Below are positions 37,314 through 47,418 of a DNA stretch of 64,000 nt, piece by piece. The stretch comes from CAVPMW01 sp963706515 (GTDB lineage: Bacteria; Chloroflexota; Anaerolineae; Anaerolineales; UBA4823). A model generated the notes under the pieces. The model saw nothing but the letters and a program-made list of their open reading frames with translations. It was not told where the DNA came from and did not search any database. A program made the position numbers and the translations under genes. The stretch covers positions 248,001 to 312,000 of the forward strand of contig CAVPMW010000017.1 of the NCBI GenBank assembly GCA_963706515.1, in the 5' to 3' direction. How positions within the stretch are numbered: the first letter of the stretch is position 1; every line of letters begins with the position of its first letter.

Positions 37314-38657
37314 TCAGCCTTCTAACAGACCCAGGACAACCGGCAGAAGCTGTTTCTTGCGAGAGACGACCCCTTCTGCCAGGCGCGTGCCGTCGCTCTG
37401 CCGCGGGTAAGGCAGATCGCCAAGACGCGGCGGATCATCCGTCAGCAGCAGGCTGCTTGACCCGCTGACGACATCGGTGACCATCAGCATGGCAAAATCC
37501 AGGGCATTGCGGTCGCGCAGATCGCACAAGGCTGCGGACAACCCATCCAGATGTTCCGCGAGCTGCAACAGGTCGGTGACCTCGACCTGAGCGATGGCAA
37601 AACGCAGCCCGCCGGCTTCGTAGCGTTTCAGATCGGTGCTTACAATCTCCTGCGGGTCACGCCGGGTCAGACCGGTGCCGGCGCGCAGGACCTGCTCGCC
37701 GTAGCTCTGCAGGCTCTCGCCGCTTAAGGCGCTGTTGCGGACGAAAGCCCAACGAGCAAGCCGCTCGGCGGCGTGACGGTCGCGGTCGGTCGTGGTGGGC
37801 GAGGTCAGGATCAGGGTATCGGAGAGCAAGCCGGCGAGGAGCAATCCTGCCAGGGCAGGCGGGGCGCTCAACCCGGCTTCTTCCGCGCGTTCCGACACCA
37901 GGGTGCTGGTGCTGCCGACCACATCCACCGAGAAGCGGATGGGCATGTGCGTGGAGGGGTTGCCCAGCCGGTGGTGGTCGAGGATCTCCAGCAGCTCGGC
38001 CTCTTCCAGCGCACTGATCGCCTGGCGAGGCTCGTTATGGTCTACCAGGATCAGGCGCATGCGGGGCGGGTTGAGCACATCGCGCTGCCGGCAAACCCCC
38101 ATATACAGCCCGTCTTCGTCCACGACCAGGAAATCGTCGCATTCCTCGCGCAAGATGCGGTTGAGCGAATCCCGGATGCGGTTGCCCGACTGGAAGCGCG
38201 GCACCTGGGTGTTGCACGCCTGCTCGATAGGGAGGTCCAGGATCTCGGCGATGCGCATCTCCTGGCGGCGCGGGTAAGGTCCCACCAGGTTGCTCAGGAA
38301 TGAAAACAGGCTGGTGCCGTTAACCAGCCCGTAAGGTCGCCCATCCGGCAGGACCACCGGCGCGACGCCCCAGGTGCGGCTGGCAATTGCCCAGGCTTCG
38401 CGCAAAGGCTGGTCCGGGGTGGTCGTATCCAGGCGGCGGGTAACCGACTCGAAACGCGGGCGAGGCATCGTTGAGCAGCAGCGGGGCTCCAGCTCCAGCC
38501 GTTTCAACACCCAGGCAGTTTGTGGATTCAATGGACCCGCCCGGGCAGCCACGGTATCTGCGCCATCGCGCTCACGCAGCAGCCAGGCGTAGCCCAACGC
38601 GGCCGCAATCGAATCGGTATCCGGGTTGACGTGACCAATGACGTAAATCGGGCTCAT
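37314..38657 (-). CDS. DHH phosphoesterase with CBS pair, Mn-dependent inorganic pyrophosphatase family
   Basis: 447 residues. N-terminal VIGHVNPDTDSIAAALGYAW, then two CBS repeats (~70-190: DQPLREAWAIASRTWGVAPV; LVVDEDGLYMGV), then VDHNEPRQA, LDHHRLGNPST, and the DHHA2 C-terminal domain ending SRKKQLLPVVLG. This matches family II pyrophosphatases regulated by adenine nucleotides through CBS. Around residues 57-70 the text (CCSTMPRPRF) looks out of frame: neighbouring frame gives PLLLNDASP, so two compensating indels are probable. Gap of two bases to XdhC. Confidence 0.86.
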   Translation of the reverse strand: MSPIYVIGHVNPDTDSIAAALGYAWLLRERDGADTVAARAGPLNPQTAWVLKRLELEPRCCSTMPRPRFESVTRRLDTTTPDQPLREAWAIASRTWGVAPVVLPDGRPYGLVNGTSLFSFLSNLVGPYPRRQEMRIAEILDLPIEQACNTQVPRFQSGNRIRDSLNRILREECDDFLVVDEDGLYMGVCRQRDVLNPPRMRLILVDHNEPRQAISALEEAELLEILDHHRLGNPSTHMPIRFSVDVVGSTSTLVSERAEEAGLSAPPALAGLLLAGLLSDTLILTSPTTTDRDRHAAERLARWAFVRNSALSGESLQSYGEQVLRAGTGLTRRDPQEIVSTDLKRYEAGGLRFAIAQVEVTDLLQLAEHLDGLSAALCDLRDRNALDFAMLMVTDVVSGSSSLLLTDDPPRLGDLPYPRQSDGTRLAEGVVSRKKQLLPVVLGLLEG

Positions 38658-38705
38658 AGCATGCGTTAGTAAAGAGGCATAATCGCTAATATTTGGGATT
38701 CAGGC

Positions 38706-41700
38706 TTAACCGCGCAGCGCTCTCCAGACTTTCTCTGGGGTGATCGGGTTCTCATCGATGTCAACCCCTACCGCATCCAGGACGGCATTCCCTACCGCAG
38801 GCGCCACTCCATCCATCGGGATCTCAGCCACTGCTTTCACTCCGAAGGGATGGGACGGCTCGAATGTCTCGACAAAGATGGTCTCCAGCTCGGGCATCTC
38901 GTGCGCCGCGAAAGATGTGATAATCGGTCAGATCGACGCTCGATGGCGCGTCCCGTTTCATCATACCGCATTTCTTCACAGACCGCATAACCCAGCGCCT
39001 GGGTCATGCCGCCTTCGATCTGACCCGAGGCCGTGAGCGGGTTGACGATGATGCCCGAATCGACCGCCATGACCAGCCGGTCGACGCGCACCTGCCCGGT
39101 CTGCATATCGACGGTTACTTCGGCAAACTGGGCGGCAAACGGCGGGGGCGAGATCGGCGAGACGTAAGAGGCAACCCCCATAATCTGCTCCTGGTCGGTC
39201 CTGGTGCAGGGCGTTTCGAGCGATTTCAGCCAGGGTTACGGACCGCCCATCCGGTGCGAACGCACGGCGCTCTGCCAGGCGGATATCGGCGGGCTGCAGC
39301 GGCCTGCCTACCGGGAGGCTCGCCCTCGCCCAACATCCACACCGCCCGCTGGCGGATGCGCTCCGCCACCAGCTCGGCTGCCCGCGCGACGGCTGTCCCC
39401 GAAATGATAGGTGGTGCTGGAGGCATAAGCGCCTTTATCGAAGGGGGTGAAATCGGTATCCGAGGAATAAACGATCATATCTTCGAGCGGCACTCCCAAA
39501 ACTTCCGCAGCCATCTGCGCCAGCACGGTATCCGAGCCGGTGCCCAGGTCGGTAGCGCCGACCAGCAGATTGAACGATCCATCATCATTCATCTTGATAC
39601 TGGCGCCGCCCATATCCAGGTATGGGATGGCTGTGCCTTGCATGACCAGCGCAACACCGATCCCCCTGCGCAGGTAGGGATGCGGCTCTCCATCCGCTCC
39701 CGCCAGAGTGCGCCAGCTGCGATTGCCAAACTTCTGATCCCAGCCGATGACAGCTTTGCCCTGCCGCACGCATTCTTCCAGCCCGCAAGATTCGATGGTC
39801 TCGGGAACGGGCTCTCTGCCCTCGCTCCAGGCAGTGCTGAAGGGGTGCAGCTCGCCCGCCCGCAGGGCATTCTTCAGGCGAAATTCGAGCGGATCCAGCC
39901 CCAGGCTGCGGGCGATCTTCTCCATGTGGCGCTCGACCGCCCAGTACCCCTGCGGTACACCGTATCCCCGGAAAGCCCCGGCGGGCGGATGGTTGGTGTA
40001 GACGATATCGGCATAGAAGCGGATATTGGGCGCTTGCCGGTAGGGTCCATCGCCGACATACAGCGCCATCGCTTTGTGACCGGTATTGCCGGTGACGGTG
40101 AGGGCATGGCAGCCATAGGCGCCGGTATCGCGTCAGCACCTCCATCGCATTGGCGGTGATCGTGCCATCCTGCTTTACGCCGGTTTTCATGCGCAGGCGC
40201 ATGGGGTGGCGCGAGCGGGCGGCGATGAATTCTTCCTCGCGGGTGTACTCGTAAATCACCGGTCGACCGGTGGCAATCGTCAGGTGAGCAGCCACGTCTT
40301 CGATCAGTACTTCCTGTTTTCCGCCAAAGCCGCCGCCAATGCGCGGTTTGATGACCCGGATGCGCTTGATCGGCAGCCCGAGCACCGGGGCGAGGCTGGC
40401 GGCGCACGTGAAATGGCACCTGCGTGCTGGTGCGGATCACCAGGCGGTCATCTTCGTCCCAATAGGTAATGACGACGTGCGGCTCGATGTGCGCTTGCTG
40501 CACTTTGGGCACGTCGTATTCGCCAGTAAAGATCTGATCCGCTTCGGCGAACCCTTTTTCAACATCGCCGATATCGATACGGATGTGGGCTGCCAGGTTG
40601 ATCGAGGGGTCTGAATCCGCAAAATTCACATATTCAGGCTCGTCGTGCAGGCGCGGAGCAGCTGGCTGCATGGCTGTCTCGGGGTCGAGCAGAGCCGGCA
40701 GCAGCTCGTACTCGACCTCGATCAGCTTGAGAGCCTGCTCGGCGATCTCCATACTTTCGGCGGCGACGAATGCCACCCGGTCGCCGACAAAGCGCACTTT
40801 GCGATCCAGCGAGAAGGCATCCAACGGACCGGGGATGGGGTCAGACTGCCCGGCGGTGGAGTAAACCACGCGCGGGATATCCTGCCAGGTCAGCACGGCA
40901 GCCACACCCGGCAGAGCCAGCGCCTGGCTGGCATCGATGTTCTTAATGCGCGCATGGGCATGCGGGCTGTGCAGGACTTTGGCGTACAGCATGCCGCGCG
41001 GCTCGATGTCGGCGGTAAAGGCAGGTTTGCCTTGCACGAGCTTTACGGCATCCACTTTCTTCTCGGGCCGTCCAACCGTGTGCCAGGCTTGAGTCTCCGG
41101 TGAAACCTGGACACGCGGCATGACTTGCGTGCGGGGGAGCACCTGCGGGACCATCCCAGGCAGTCCGGGAAGGACCTCTCCGGTAGAGATATCCCCCCCT
41201 TTTTCCGGGAACCAGTCAGGAGGAAAGACGATCGGCTCGGGCGCACCCAGCCCGGTGATCGGCTCGGTAGCTTCGCCGCGCAGCACCGCCGCGGCGCGCA
41301 AGACAGCCTGGACCGGCTTGAGATAACCCGTGCAGCGGCAAAGCACGCCGGATAGGGCGGTGCGCACCTCGGCTTCGCTGGGATTGGGATTGCGATCGAG
41401 GAGCTGTTTAGCCGCCAGGACCTGCGCCGGAGTGCAGTAGCCGCACTGGATGGCGCCGGTCTCGACGAACGCCTGCTGGAGCGGGTGCAAACCGGCAGTG
41501 GTCTTCCAGCCTTGCTCCGGGTGCTCGCCGATCCCTTCAATCGTCTCGAGGGTGTGCCCTTCAGCTTGAGCGGCGAGCATCACGCACGAGTTTACCGGCT
41601 TCCCGTCCAGGAGCACCGTGCAGGCGCCGCATTCCCCGGTCTCACAGCCGTGCTTGACTCCAAAAAAGCCGGCAGACCTTAATGCAGCTAATAAGCTTGC

Positions 41701-41757
41701 GCCGGCTGGAACTTCGAGGTCCAGATCAAGACCATTTACGCGTAATGTCAATTCCAT
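38706..41757 (-). pseudogene. Second Mo hydroxylase: 2Fe-2S domain fused to the Mo-binding subunit, frame broken repeatedly
   Basis: About 1000 residues. N-terminal [2Fe-2S] part (CETGECGACTVLLDG; CGYCTPAQ; CRCTGY), a Pro/Val-rich linker (~185-225), then the Mo domain (RPEKKVDAVKLVQGKPAFT; GGGFGGKQEV; GAFRGYGVPQGYWAVERH; VGATDLGTGSDTVLAQM; ASGQIEGGMTQALGYA; HPFGVKAVAEIPMDG). The long first frame is good to ~40430; later pieces need shifts near 40400, 40125, 39405, 39315, 38960 and 38900. Conserved on both sides of each, so assembly indels are likely. Partner FAD gene lies upstream. Confidence 0.83.
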
Positions 41758-41778
41758 AAATACCGTCCTGAAGATTTG

Positions 41779-41873
41779 CTAAGTACGGTCACAAAACTTT
41801 GAACCATAGCGCTTCGATTGTCAGGCTTGGAAAACACCTGAACATGCAGCAGAATTTCTGTGACCGTGCTTAG
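41779..41873. mobile_element. 95-bp MITE-like insertion between two Mo hydroxylase genes
   Basis: Ends CTAAGTACGGTCACA (41779-41793) and TGTGACCGTGCTTAG (41859-41873) are inverted repeats with one mismatch. The interior is non-coding. The right end is one base from the stop codon of the FAD gene, separating it from the downstream Mo gene. No clean target duplication is visible. Different ends from the 20/34 kb family. Confidence 0.65.
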
Positions 41874-41874
41874 A

Positions 41875-42642
41875 TTACCCTGCCACTGAAAGCATGCGTT
41901 CCACCAGGATTGCGGCGGTTTCCTGGCGGTATTCAGCGCTGGCCCAATCGTCGCCTGAATGAGCCAGGGCGCTGCGGACCGCCGCCTGCGCGCCGCCTGG
42001 CTCGGGTCCATCCAGGGCAAGCACCACGGAAGGACCAAAGCCTCCCAGGGAAATGCGGGTGCGCCCTGAGGGCCACTGCGCCAGGCTGGCGCACAAGAGC
42101 GGTTTATCCTCCGGGGTGCGCGCCACACTCTCGTAAGCCAGACGGACGTTGAGAGGAATCGATACCTCCAAAATCAGCCCGGGGAAGGCATTGAAAGACC
42201 GTCTTGGTAAAAATTCACCGAGGGTCAAGCTGCGTGCCGCCTCACCTCCGCCTGATTCCGCAACTTTCAGGTCTGCATCGAGGGCGAGCATAGCGCAGGC
42301 GAAGGGTGAGAGACCATCCGAGGCAACCAGGCTGCCAGCCACCGTAGCTACCTGGCGCAGGTTATAAGTGGCTTCATGGTTTACTGCCTGGATCAGCGCC
42401 GGAGGCATATCTGATGTATCCGCCAGCTTTTGCAGGGTGAGCGTCGCTCCCAGGTGGACCTGGTTGCCGCGCATTTCGACCCCGTCCAAGCCCAACGACT
42501 GCAGGTCCACTGCCGCCAGCCTGGTCTCGCTGGGGCGGTTGAGCGCCGTCCCGCCGCCCATCGGCACGGTGAGCGGATCCTGTCTCTGGAGCAGGACGAG
42601 CGCTTCTTGCAGGGTTGCCGGGCGGAAATACTCAACAATCAT
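41875..42642 (-). CDS. FAD-binding subunit of the second Mo hydroxylase
   Basis: 255 residues of the CoxM/FAD-binding family: YFRPATLQEALVLLQ, TVPMGGGTALNRPS (flavin diphosphate loop), VATVAGSLVASDGLSPFAC, and FGPSVVLALDGPEPGG near the C-terminus. Somewhat short for the family (usually 270-290). Co-directional with the fused 2Fe-2S/Mo gene, from which a small inverted-repeat element separates it, and 15 bp after the thioesterase gene. Confidence 0.85.
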   Translation of the reverse strand: MIVEYFRPATLQEALVLLQRQDPLTVPMGGGTALNRPSETRLAAVDLQSLGLDGVEMRGNQVHLGATLTLQKLADTSDMPPALIQAVNHEATYNLRQVATVAGSLVASDGLSPFACAMLALDADLKVAESGGGEAARSLTLGEFLPRRSFNAFPGLILEVSIPLNVRLAYESVARTPEDKPLLCASLAQWPSGRTRISLGGFGPSVVLALDGPEPGGAQAAVRSALAHSGDDWASAEYRQETAAILVERMLSVAG

Positions 42643-42657
42643 CTTAACCTTCCATAT

Positions 42658-43185
42658 TCAGGCGGCTTTGATTTCATCAACTTCCCCCCTGGATTTTCCG
42701 TCGCCTGGGAATTCTTCGTGCAGCTCAGGGTAGACTTTCCAGCCTAATGCCTCGAGGTCCACCGAACCGACAATATCCTGAGGGACGTTGACCAGGATCG
42801 CCTCCGCCTCCGCCAGCAGCTCACCCTCCTGGTTATAAATTGCAGACGTGGCAAGCGCGGAGCGGTTTTTGCTCGCGCCGGCTCGACCGACTAAATGGAC
42901 CGGCACGCCGGTAGGGACGTTTTTCCGGTATTGGACTTCGATGCGGGCGGTGAACATGAAGCGCGGCGGGTTTCCCTGGATGTGACTGCGCCCGGCTATT
43001 TCATCCAGCAGCGCCGCCACGATTCCGCCGTGGACGACGCCGGGATATCCCTGGAAATGGTCCGGAATGGTGATGTCGGCGTAGATCTCACCGGGCTGCG
43101 ATTGGTAAAACAGTAAATGGAGGCCAATTGGATTTGCGACACCGCAGACAAAGCAGCTGCGCGAGTTGGGTTGGGGGATGGACAA
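42658..43185 (-). CDS. PaaI-family hotdog thioesterase
   Basis: 175 residues, single hotdog fold: GYPGVVHGGIVAALLDEIAG carries the His-Gly-Gly and Asp/Glu catalytic pattern, followed by RIEVQYRKNVPTGVPVHLVG and ILVNVPQDI. N-terminal CFVCGVANPIGLHL (Cys pair) is common in this subgroup. It would hydrolyse acyl-CoA or aryl-CoA thioesters; substrate unknown. First gene of the minus-strand run through the Mo hydroxylase region. Confidence 0.85.
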   Translation of the reverse strand: MSIPQPNSRSCFVCGVANPIGLHLLFYQSQPGEIYADITIPDHFQGYPGVVHGGIVAALLDEIAGRSHIQGNPPRFMFTARIEVQYRKNVPTGVPVHLVGRAGASKNRSALATSAIYNQEGELLAEAEAILVNVPQDIVGSVDLEALGWKVYPELHEEFPGDGKSRGEVDEIKAA

Positions 43186-43722
43186 ATCGGGATCTCCTGT
43201 TGCCTGGGGGATGTATTTTGATGCCTTACTGACAGGTCGTTTTGCAATTTTTTACGTGCTAAATACCGAACCAAGCACTGCAATTATACTATCTGCTTCT
43301 CAGATCGTTGGGCTGCGCCGTTTATGAACCATAATTGCCAACGTATGTCGTGGCAAAGCTGCCCCCCTTCATTTCCACCCGGCTGCCGCTAGGTTTATTA
43401 AGTGAAACGAGATAAGCGATCGGTCATGATTACTATGTCATTTCGAGGAGCGCGCTGTTTAGCGTCAAGACGAGAAATCCCTAAATAGCCATTTTTAGAT
43501 ATCAGTAACAGGATCTCGCCCCTGCGGGGCTGGAAGACGCCTCTTGGAAGTGATATGTTATCCCGAATTGACGTTTATCAGTATTTAGAGAATTAATAAG
43601 CTCGTTTGTATTCGACGCAGTATTAAATTTATTGCAGTTTTATATTTAGAATATCCCACCCAGGGTACCCCCTTTGTTTGAAATCTGCAGCGTCAGCTGG
43701 AAATGTGGCGAAAAATCCATCC
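43186..43722. other. Intergenic region, no gene seen
   Basis: AT-rich. The only notable piece is 43439-43486 (GTCATTTCGAGGAGCG, then GACGAGAAATCCC), a two-armed sequence resembling the dispersed short repeats common in Chloroflexota and other environmental genomes. A small CCCCTGCGGGG palindrome lies near 43518. No ORF with coding character. Confidence 0.35.
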
Positions 43723-44372
43723 TCACCTGGGGGAAAAAACCGGATTCTGCGTGATCTCTGAATCCGGAGATACTTTCAAATAGCCTCCCCAATCCGGTCC
43801 TTGAAGGATAAGCTGTATCATCATTCCAGCCGACAAATAGATTAGTTCAACACCACACAAACCGACATGACAACCAAGGGATGTATACAAGACTTGGATC
43901 GCCATATTTATCTATTACTTCCTTCAACTTTCGTGGACAGAGCTCCACCAAACCCCAGCATGAGGTCGTGAGATCCTTTTGATCATCAGAACATGCAATA
44001 TCCTGAACCAGACGGAGGCGCAACTGCTTTCCAGGTCAATGTAAGGCCGGAATCCCTGGGAAGCAGCTTTCCAGGTCCAAAATCAATCTTCAACCAGGGG
44101 AGTTCACTTAATATTTTTTGGGTATCGGTTAAGGTTGTCTTACCAGGCGTAATTCCTTCCCAGCACGGGGGTTGGCACACTGGATCAGTAAGCCATTCTG
44201 TGAACCAGGCAGGAGGGTTTGGTGTTGGCGTGGAAGGGTTTTTAGGGGAGAAAAGAGATTGGCAGGCTGTTATTTCGAATATGAGAATAATGCCGGCTAT
44301 AAGATTGGATAAATATTTTCTATAATGGATTATTTTGGTTAGCAGATTCGTTCCAGAAGCAGCAGAGTGCAT
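43723..44372 (-). pseudogene. Broken lipoprotein gene of an uncharacterised family
   Basis: N-terminal hydrophobic segment ending in a lipobox-like EITAC, then a Ser/Thr/Pro linker and WLTDPVCQPPCWEGITPGKT, a pattern I associate with small secreted Chloroflexota lipoproteins. After TLTWKAVAPPSGSG the frame stops; the next frame carries LTTSCWGLVELCPRKLKEVI then KYGDPSLVY, and a third frame carries the end (GLCGVELIYLSAGM; VSPDSEITQNPVF). At least two shifts. Function unknown. Confidence 0.5.
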
Positions 44373-44639
44373 CTCTAGAACTCCTTAATCCCGCCTGACC
44401 AGCTGTCAAACCTCTTCCGCACCGACTATTTTCCCAACCCCTCTTATATTACTCCCACTCTGGCATATCTGGGAGAATTCAGCCACAATCAGCTGTGGAA
44501 TGCCCAGTACGGCTTATGTATTTCCTAAAAAAGAGATTATGACTTTCCAACCCTTAAAAGGTGATAGTTATCAGCTTGAATCCGTGCATTCTTGGTTGTA
44601 TGATGAAAATCAGCAAGTATTTCGAAAGGAGTAAACCTG

Positions 44640-45095
44640 ATGAGCTTTCCTAAAGAACAGATCAACGAATTCTGGTCCTTGAAGCGGGTGGCGATCGTCG
44701 GCGTGTCGCGCACACAGACGGATTTCACCCGCGGTGTATTTCGCGAGCTGAAGCAGCGCGGTTATGACGTCATCCCGGTGAACCCGCAAGCGGAGGAGAT
44801 CGAAGGTCAAAAGTGCTATGCCACGGTGAAAGAAATCCAGCCGCCGCCGCAGGGCGTGATCATTATGACGCAGCCGCAGGTAACCGATAAGGTGGTGCAG
44901 GACTGCTCCGCCGCCGGCGTCGAAAAAGTTTGGATGCATAAGGGCGGGGGGCTTGGGGCGGTCAGCGACAGCGCAGTTAAATACTGCCAGGATAATGGGA
45001 TCAGCGTCATCGCCGGCTACTGCCCGTACATGTACCTGCCGCAAACCCAATTCTTCCACAAGGCTCACGGCTTCGTAAGGAAGCTGCAAAGCTGA
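44640..45095 (+). CDS. CoA-binding domain protein
   Basis: 151 residues, a single Rossmann-like CoA_binding domain: LKRVAIVGVSRTQTDFTRGV (nucleotide loop), YDVIPVNPQAEEIEGQKCY, VIIMTQPQVTDKVVQDC, KVWMHKGGGLG and a final Cys-Pro turn (GYCPYMYLP). The family (YccU-like) is related to the succinyl-CoA synthetase alpha N-domain; exact role unknown. RBS AAAGGAG precedes the ATG. Last gene before the glmS promoter. Confidence 0.88.
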   Translation: MSFPKEQINEFWSLKRVAIVGVSRTQTDFTRGVFRELKQRGYDVIPVNPQAEEIEGQKCYATVKEIQPPPQGVIIMTQPQVTDKVVQDCSAAGVEKVWMHKGGGLGAVSDSAVKYCQDNGISVIAGYCPYMYLPQTQFFHKAHGFVRKLQS

Positions 45096-45120
45096 CCCGA
45101 GCGCGACGCTGCGGTATAAT
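45092..45120 (+). promoter_or_regulatory. Promoter of the glmS leader transcript
   Basis: CTGACC at 45092-45097 (four of six matches to TTGACA), 17-base spacer, perfect TATAAT at 45115-45120. Transcription would begin near 45127, leaving a leader of ~450 nt before glmS. The -35 overlaps the stop of the preceding gene. Confidence 0.6.
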
Positions 45121-45574
45121 TGCGCAAACCTGGAGCCTGGCTGGAAGCAGTGTCTTATTTTCAGCCAGGCGTACCGGTTCAGATCTGTATCTCAGGGATG
45201 GGGAGGTGAGCGACCCAAAATCCAAGGGAAGACAGCGCATGGCCCCGCCAGCTGGCGGGGTGACGAGGCTGAGGGTTCCAGCCTGCACGGGCTGGTTAAC
45301 CGGCGAATCAGGAGGCCTGGCACAGCCAGGTCAGCTACTATTCAGCCGGGAAAATCGAAAGATCAGCGGAAGCCCTCCGGGTAGGCTACTCCCCGATGTC
45401 TTACCCTCCAATCATAATGCTGTGACAAAGCTTGCCGGGCGACTGGCAGGACAAAAGCACGGCAGGTAGCATGTTAAGGCTGCTGCGGAAGTCGAGGCTC
45501 TGGTATAAGCCTGGCTCTCAGGCGCAGCTCTGAGCCTATTAATCGATGATCGATCGAAATGGAGGGATCTCCTG
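45121..45574 (+). ncRNA. Long structured 5' leader of glmS, possible regulatory RNA
   Basis: No credible ORF, yet many stems: CCTGGCTG/CAGCCAGG near 45131-45168; CCCCGCC/GGCGGGG at ~45243-45260; CCAGCC/GGCTGG at ~45279-45296; CCTGGC/GCCAGG at ~45316-45331; CTTGCCGG and later arms beyond 45430. An AGCGC followed by a short stem and GTGACGAGG echoes the 5' core of the glmS ribozyme (GCGCC, P2, GUUGACGAGG), but the expected P3 and downstream core are not recognisable. So: a structured leader is well supported, ribozyme identity is not. Confidence 0.4.
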
Positions 45575-47418
45575 ATGTGTGGAATCGTCGGTTACATCGG
45601 CCCGCAAGATGCGACGCCGATTATTTTGAACGGCTTGCACCGGCTGGAATACCGCGGCTATGACTCGGCCGGGCTGGCAGTCTTAGAAAACGGGCGCATC
45701 GAAGTGCGCCGGGATGTCGGCAAGCTCTCGCGGCTGGCTATCGCTGGTAGAAGCTGCTCCGGTCCACGGGCAGGTCGGCATCGGGCATACGCGCTGGGCG
45801 ACGCACGGCGAGCCCAACGCGCGCAACGCCCACCCTCACATGGGCATGACCGGCAAGGTGGTGGTCGTCCATAATGGCATTGTGGAGAATTACTCCGAGC
45901 TGCGCGATGAGCTGCTTGCCGAAGGGGCGATGTTCAAGTCCGAGACGGATACCGAGGTCATCGTCCACTTGATCGAGCGCTACCTGGAAGCCGGTCAGGA
46001 CCTGACCGGGGCGACGCAGCAAGCCTTGCAGCACCTGAAAGGCGCGCACGGGATCGTCGTCCTTTCCTCGCATGGAGCCGGATAAGATCGTGGCGGCGCG
46101 CATCGGCAATGCGGGCGGGGTCGTCCTGGGGCTAGGGAAAGGTGAGATGTTCATCGCCTCGGACCTGCCGGCGATCCTGGAGCATACCCGCCAGGTGGTT
46201 TTCCTCGAATCGCGCCAGCTGGCGGTGATCACCCGCGAGGGAATCACGGTAATGGAGCTGGGCGGGGGAGAGGTGCCGTACGAAGTGCACAGCGTCGCCT
46301 GGGACCCCGTCTCGGCGGAGAAGGGGGAATACCACCACTTCATGGAGAAAGAGATCCACGAGCAGGTGCGCTCCCTGACCGACACCATCGGCAGCCGGGT
46401 GGATTTCGAAGGGGGCAGGATCCTTCTGCCGGAGCTGAACATGGGACCCGAAGGGATGCGCCGGATCAAGAAGATCTTCATCACGGCCTGCGGGACCGCG
46501 GCGCACGCGGGCATGGTGGGCAAGATCCTGATCGAGCGCATCGCCCAAATTCCGGTCGAGGTGAGCATCGCCTCGGAGTTCCGCTACAGCGACCCGCTGG
46601 TGGAAGAAGGGACGGTTGTGCTGGCGATCAGCCAGTCCGGTGAGACCGCCGATACACTGGCAGCCATGGAAGAGGCCCGCCAGAAAGGCGCAACCGTGTG
46701 GTCGATCGTCAATGCGATCGGCTCGCAGGCGATGCGCATGGCGGATGGGTTGATCACCATGCAGAGCGGTCCGGAGATCGGGGTGGCTTCCACCAAAGCT
46801 TACACCGCGCCGCTGGTCGACCTGTATATGCTGGCGATCCTGCTGGGAGACTGCGCGGCGTGCTGGATGCACGCACCGCGCATGAAGCTGGTCCAGGACC
46901 TGCGCCTGGTCCCCGACCTGGCAGGGCGCTGCCTGGACCGGGTGAGTGAAGTCGAAAAAGTCGCCAGGACCTTGCTGCACGTCAACCACTGCCTTTACCT
47001 GGGGCGCGGGATCAACATGCCAACCGCCTACGAAGGGGCGCTCAAGCTCAAAGAGATCTCCTATATCCATGCGGAGGGCTACCCGGCAGGGGAGATGAAG
47101 CACGGACCGATTGCCCTGATCGACCGGAGCATGCCGGTGGTCGTGATCGCGCCGCAGGACCCGTGGTATGAGAAGATGCTCAGCCAGGTGGAGCAGGCCA
47201 AGGCGCGCGGCGGGGTGGTGATCGCCCTGGCGACCGATGGCGACGAGCGCAGCGCAAGCCTGGCGGACCACGTGCTGTGGGTGCCCGAAACTCCCTGGAT
47301 GCTGAGCCCGGTTACGACGATCATCCCGCTGCAGCTGCTGGCTTATCACATTGCCGCGCTGCGCGGGTTGGATGTGGACCAGCCGCGGAACCTGGCGAAA
47401 TCGGTCACAGTGGAGTAA
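45575..47418 (+). CDS. glmS: Glutamine-fructose-6-phosphate aminotransferase, frame broken twice
   Basis: GlmS makes glucosamine-6-phosphate from fructose-6-phosphate and glutamine, the entry to cell-wall amino sugars. MCGIVGYIGPQDATP supplies the N-terminal nucleophile Cys; HTRWATHGEPNARNAHPH, HNGIVENY complete the glutaminase. Two SIS domains follow (ITACGTAAHAG; AISQSGETADTLAAM; GVASTKAYTAPL) and the C-terminal DQPRNLAKSVTVE. Frames change near 45735-45745 and near 46068-46075; joined length ~610 residues is normal. RBS GGAGGG. Confidence 0.93.

Noticed and set aside
45121..45574. Cobalamin riboswitch, RNase P RNA or tmRNA in the glmS leader
   Set aside because: None of their invariant core sequences is present on either strand.
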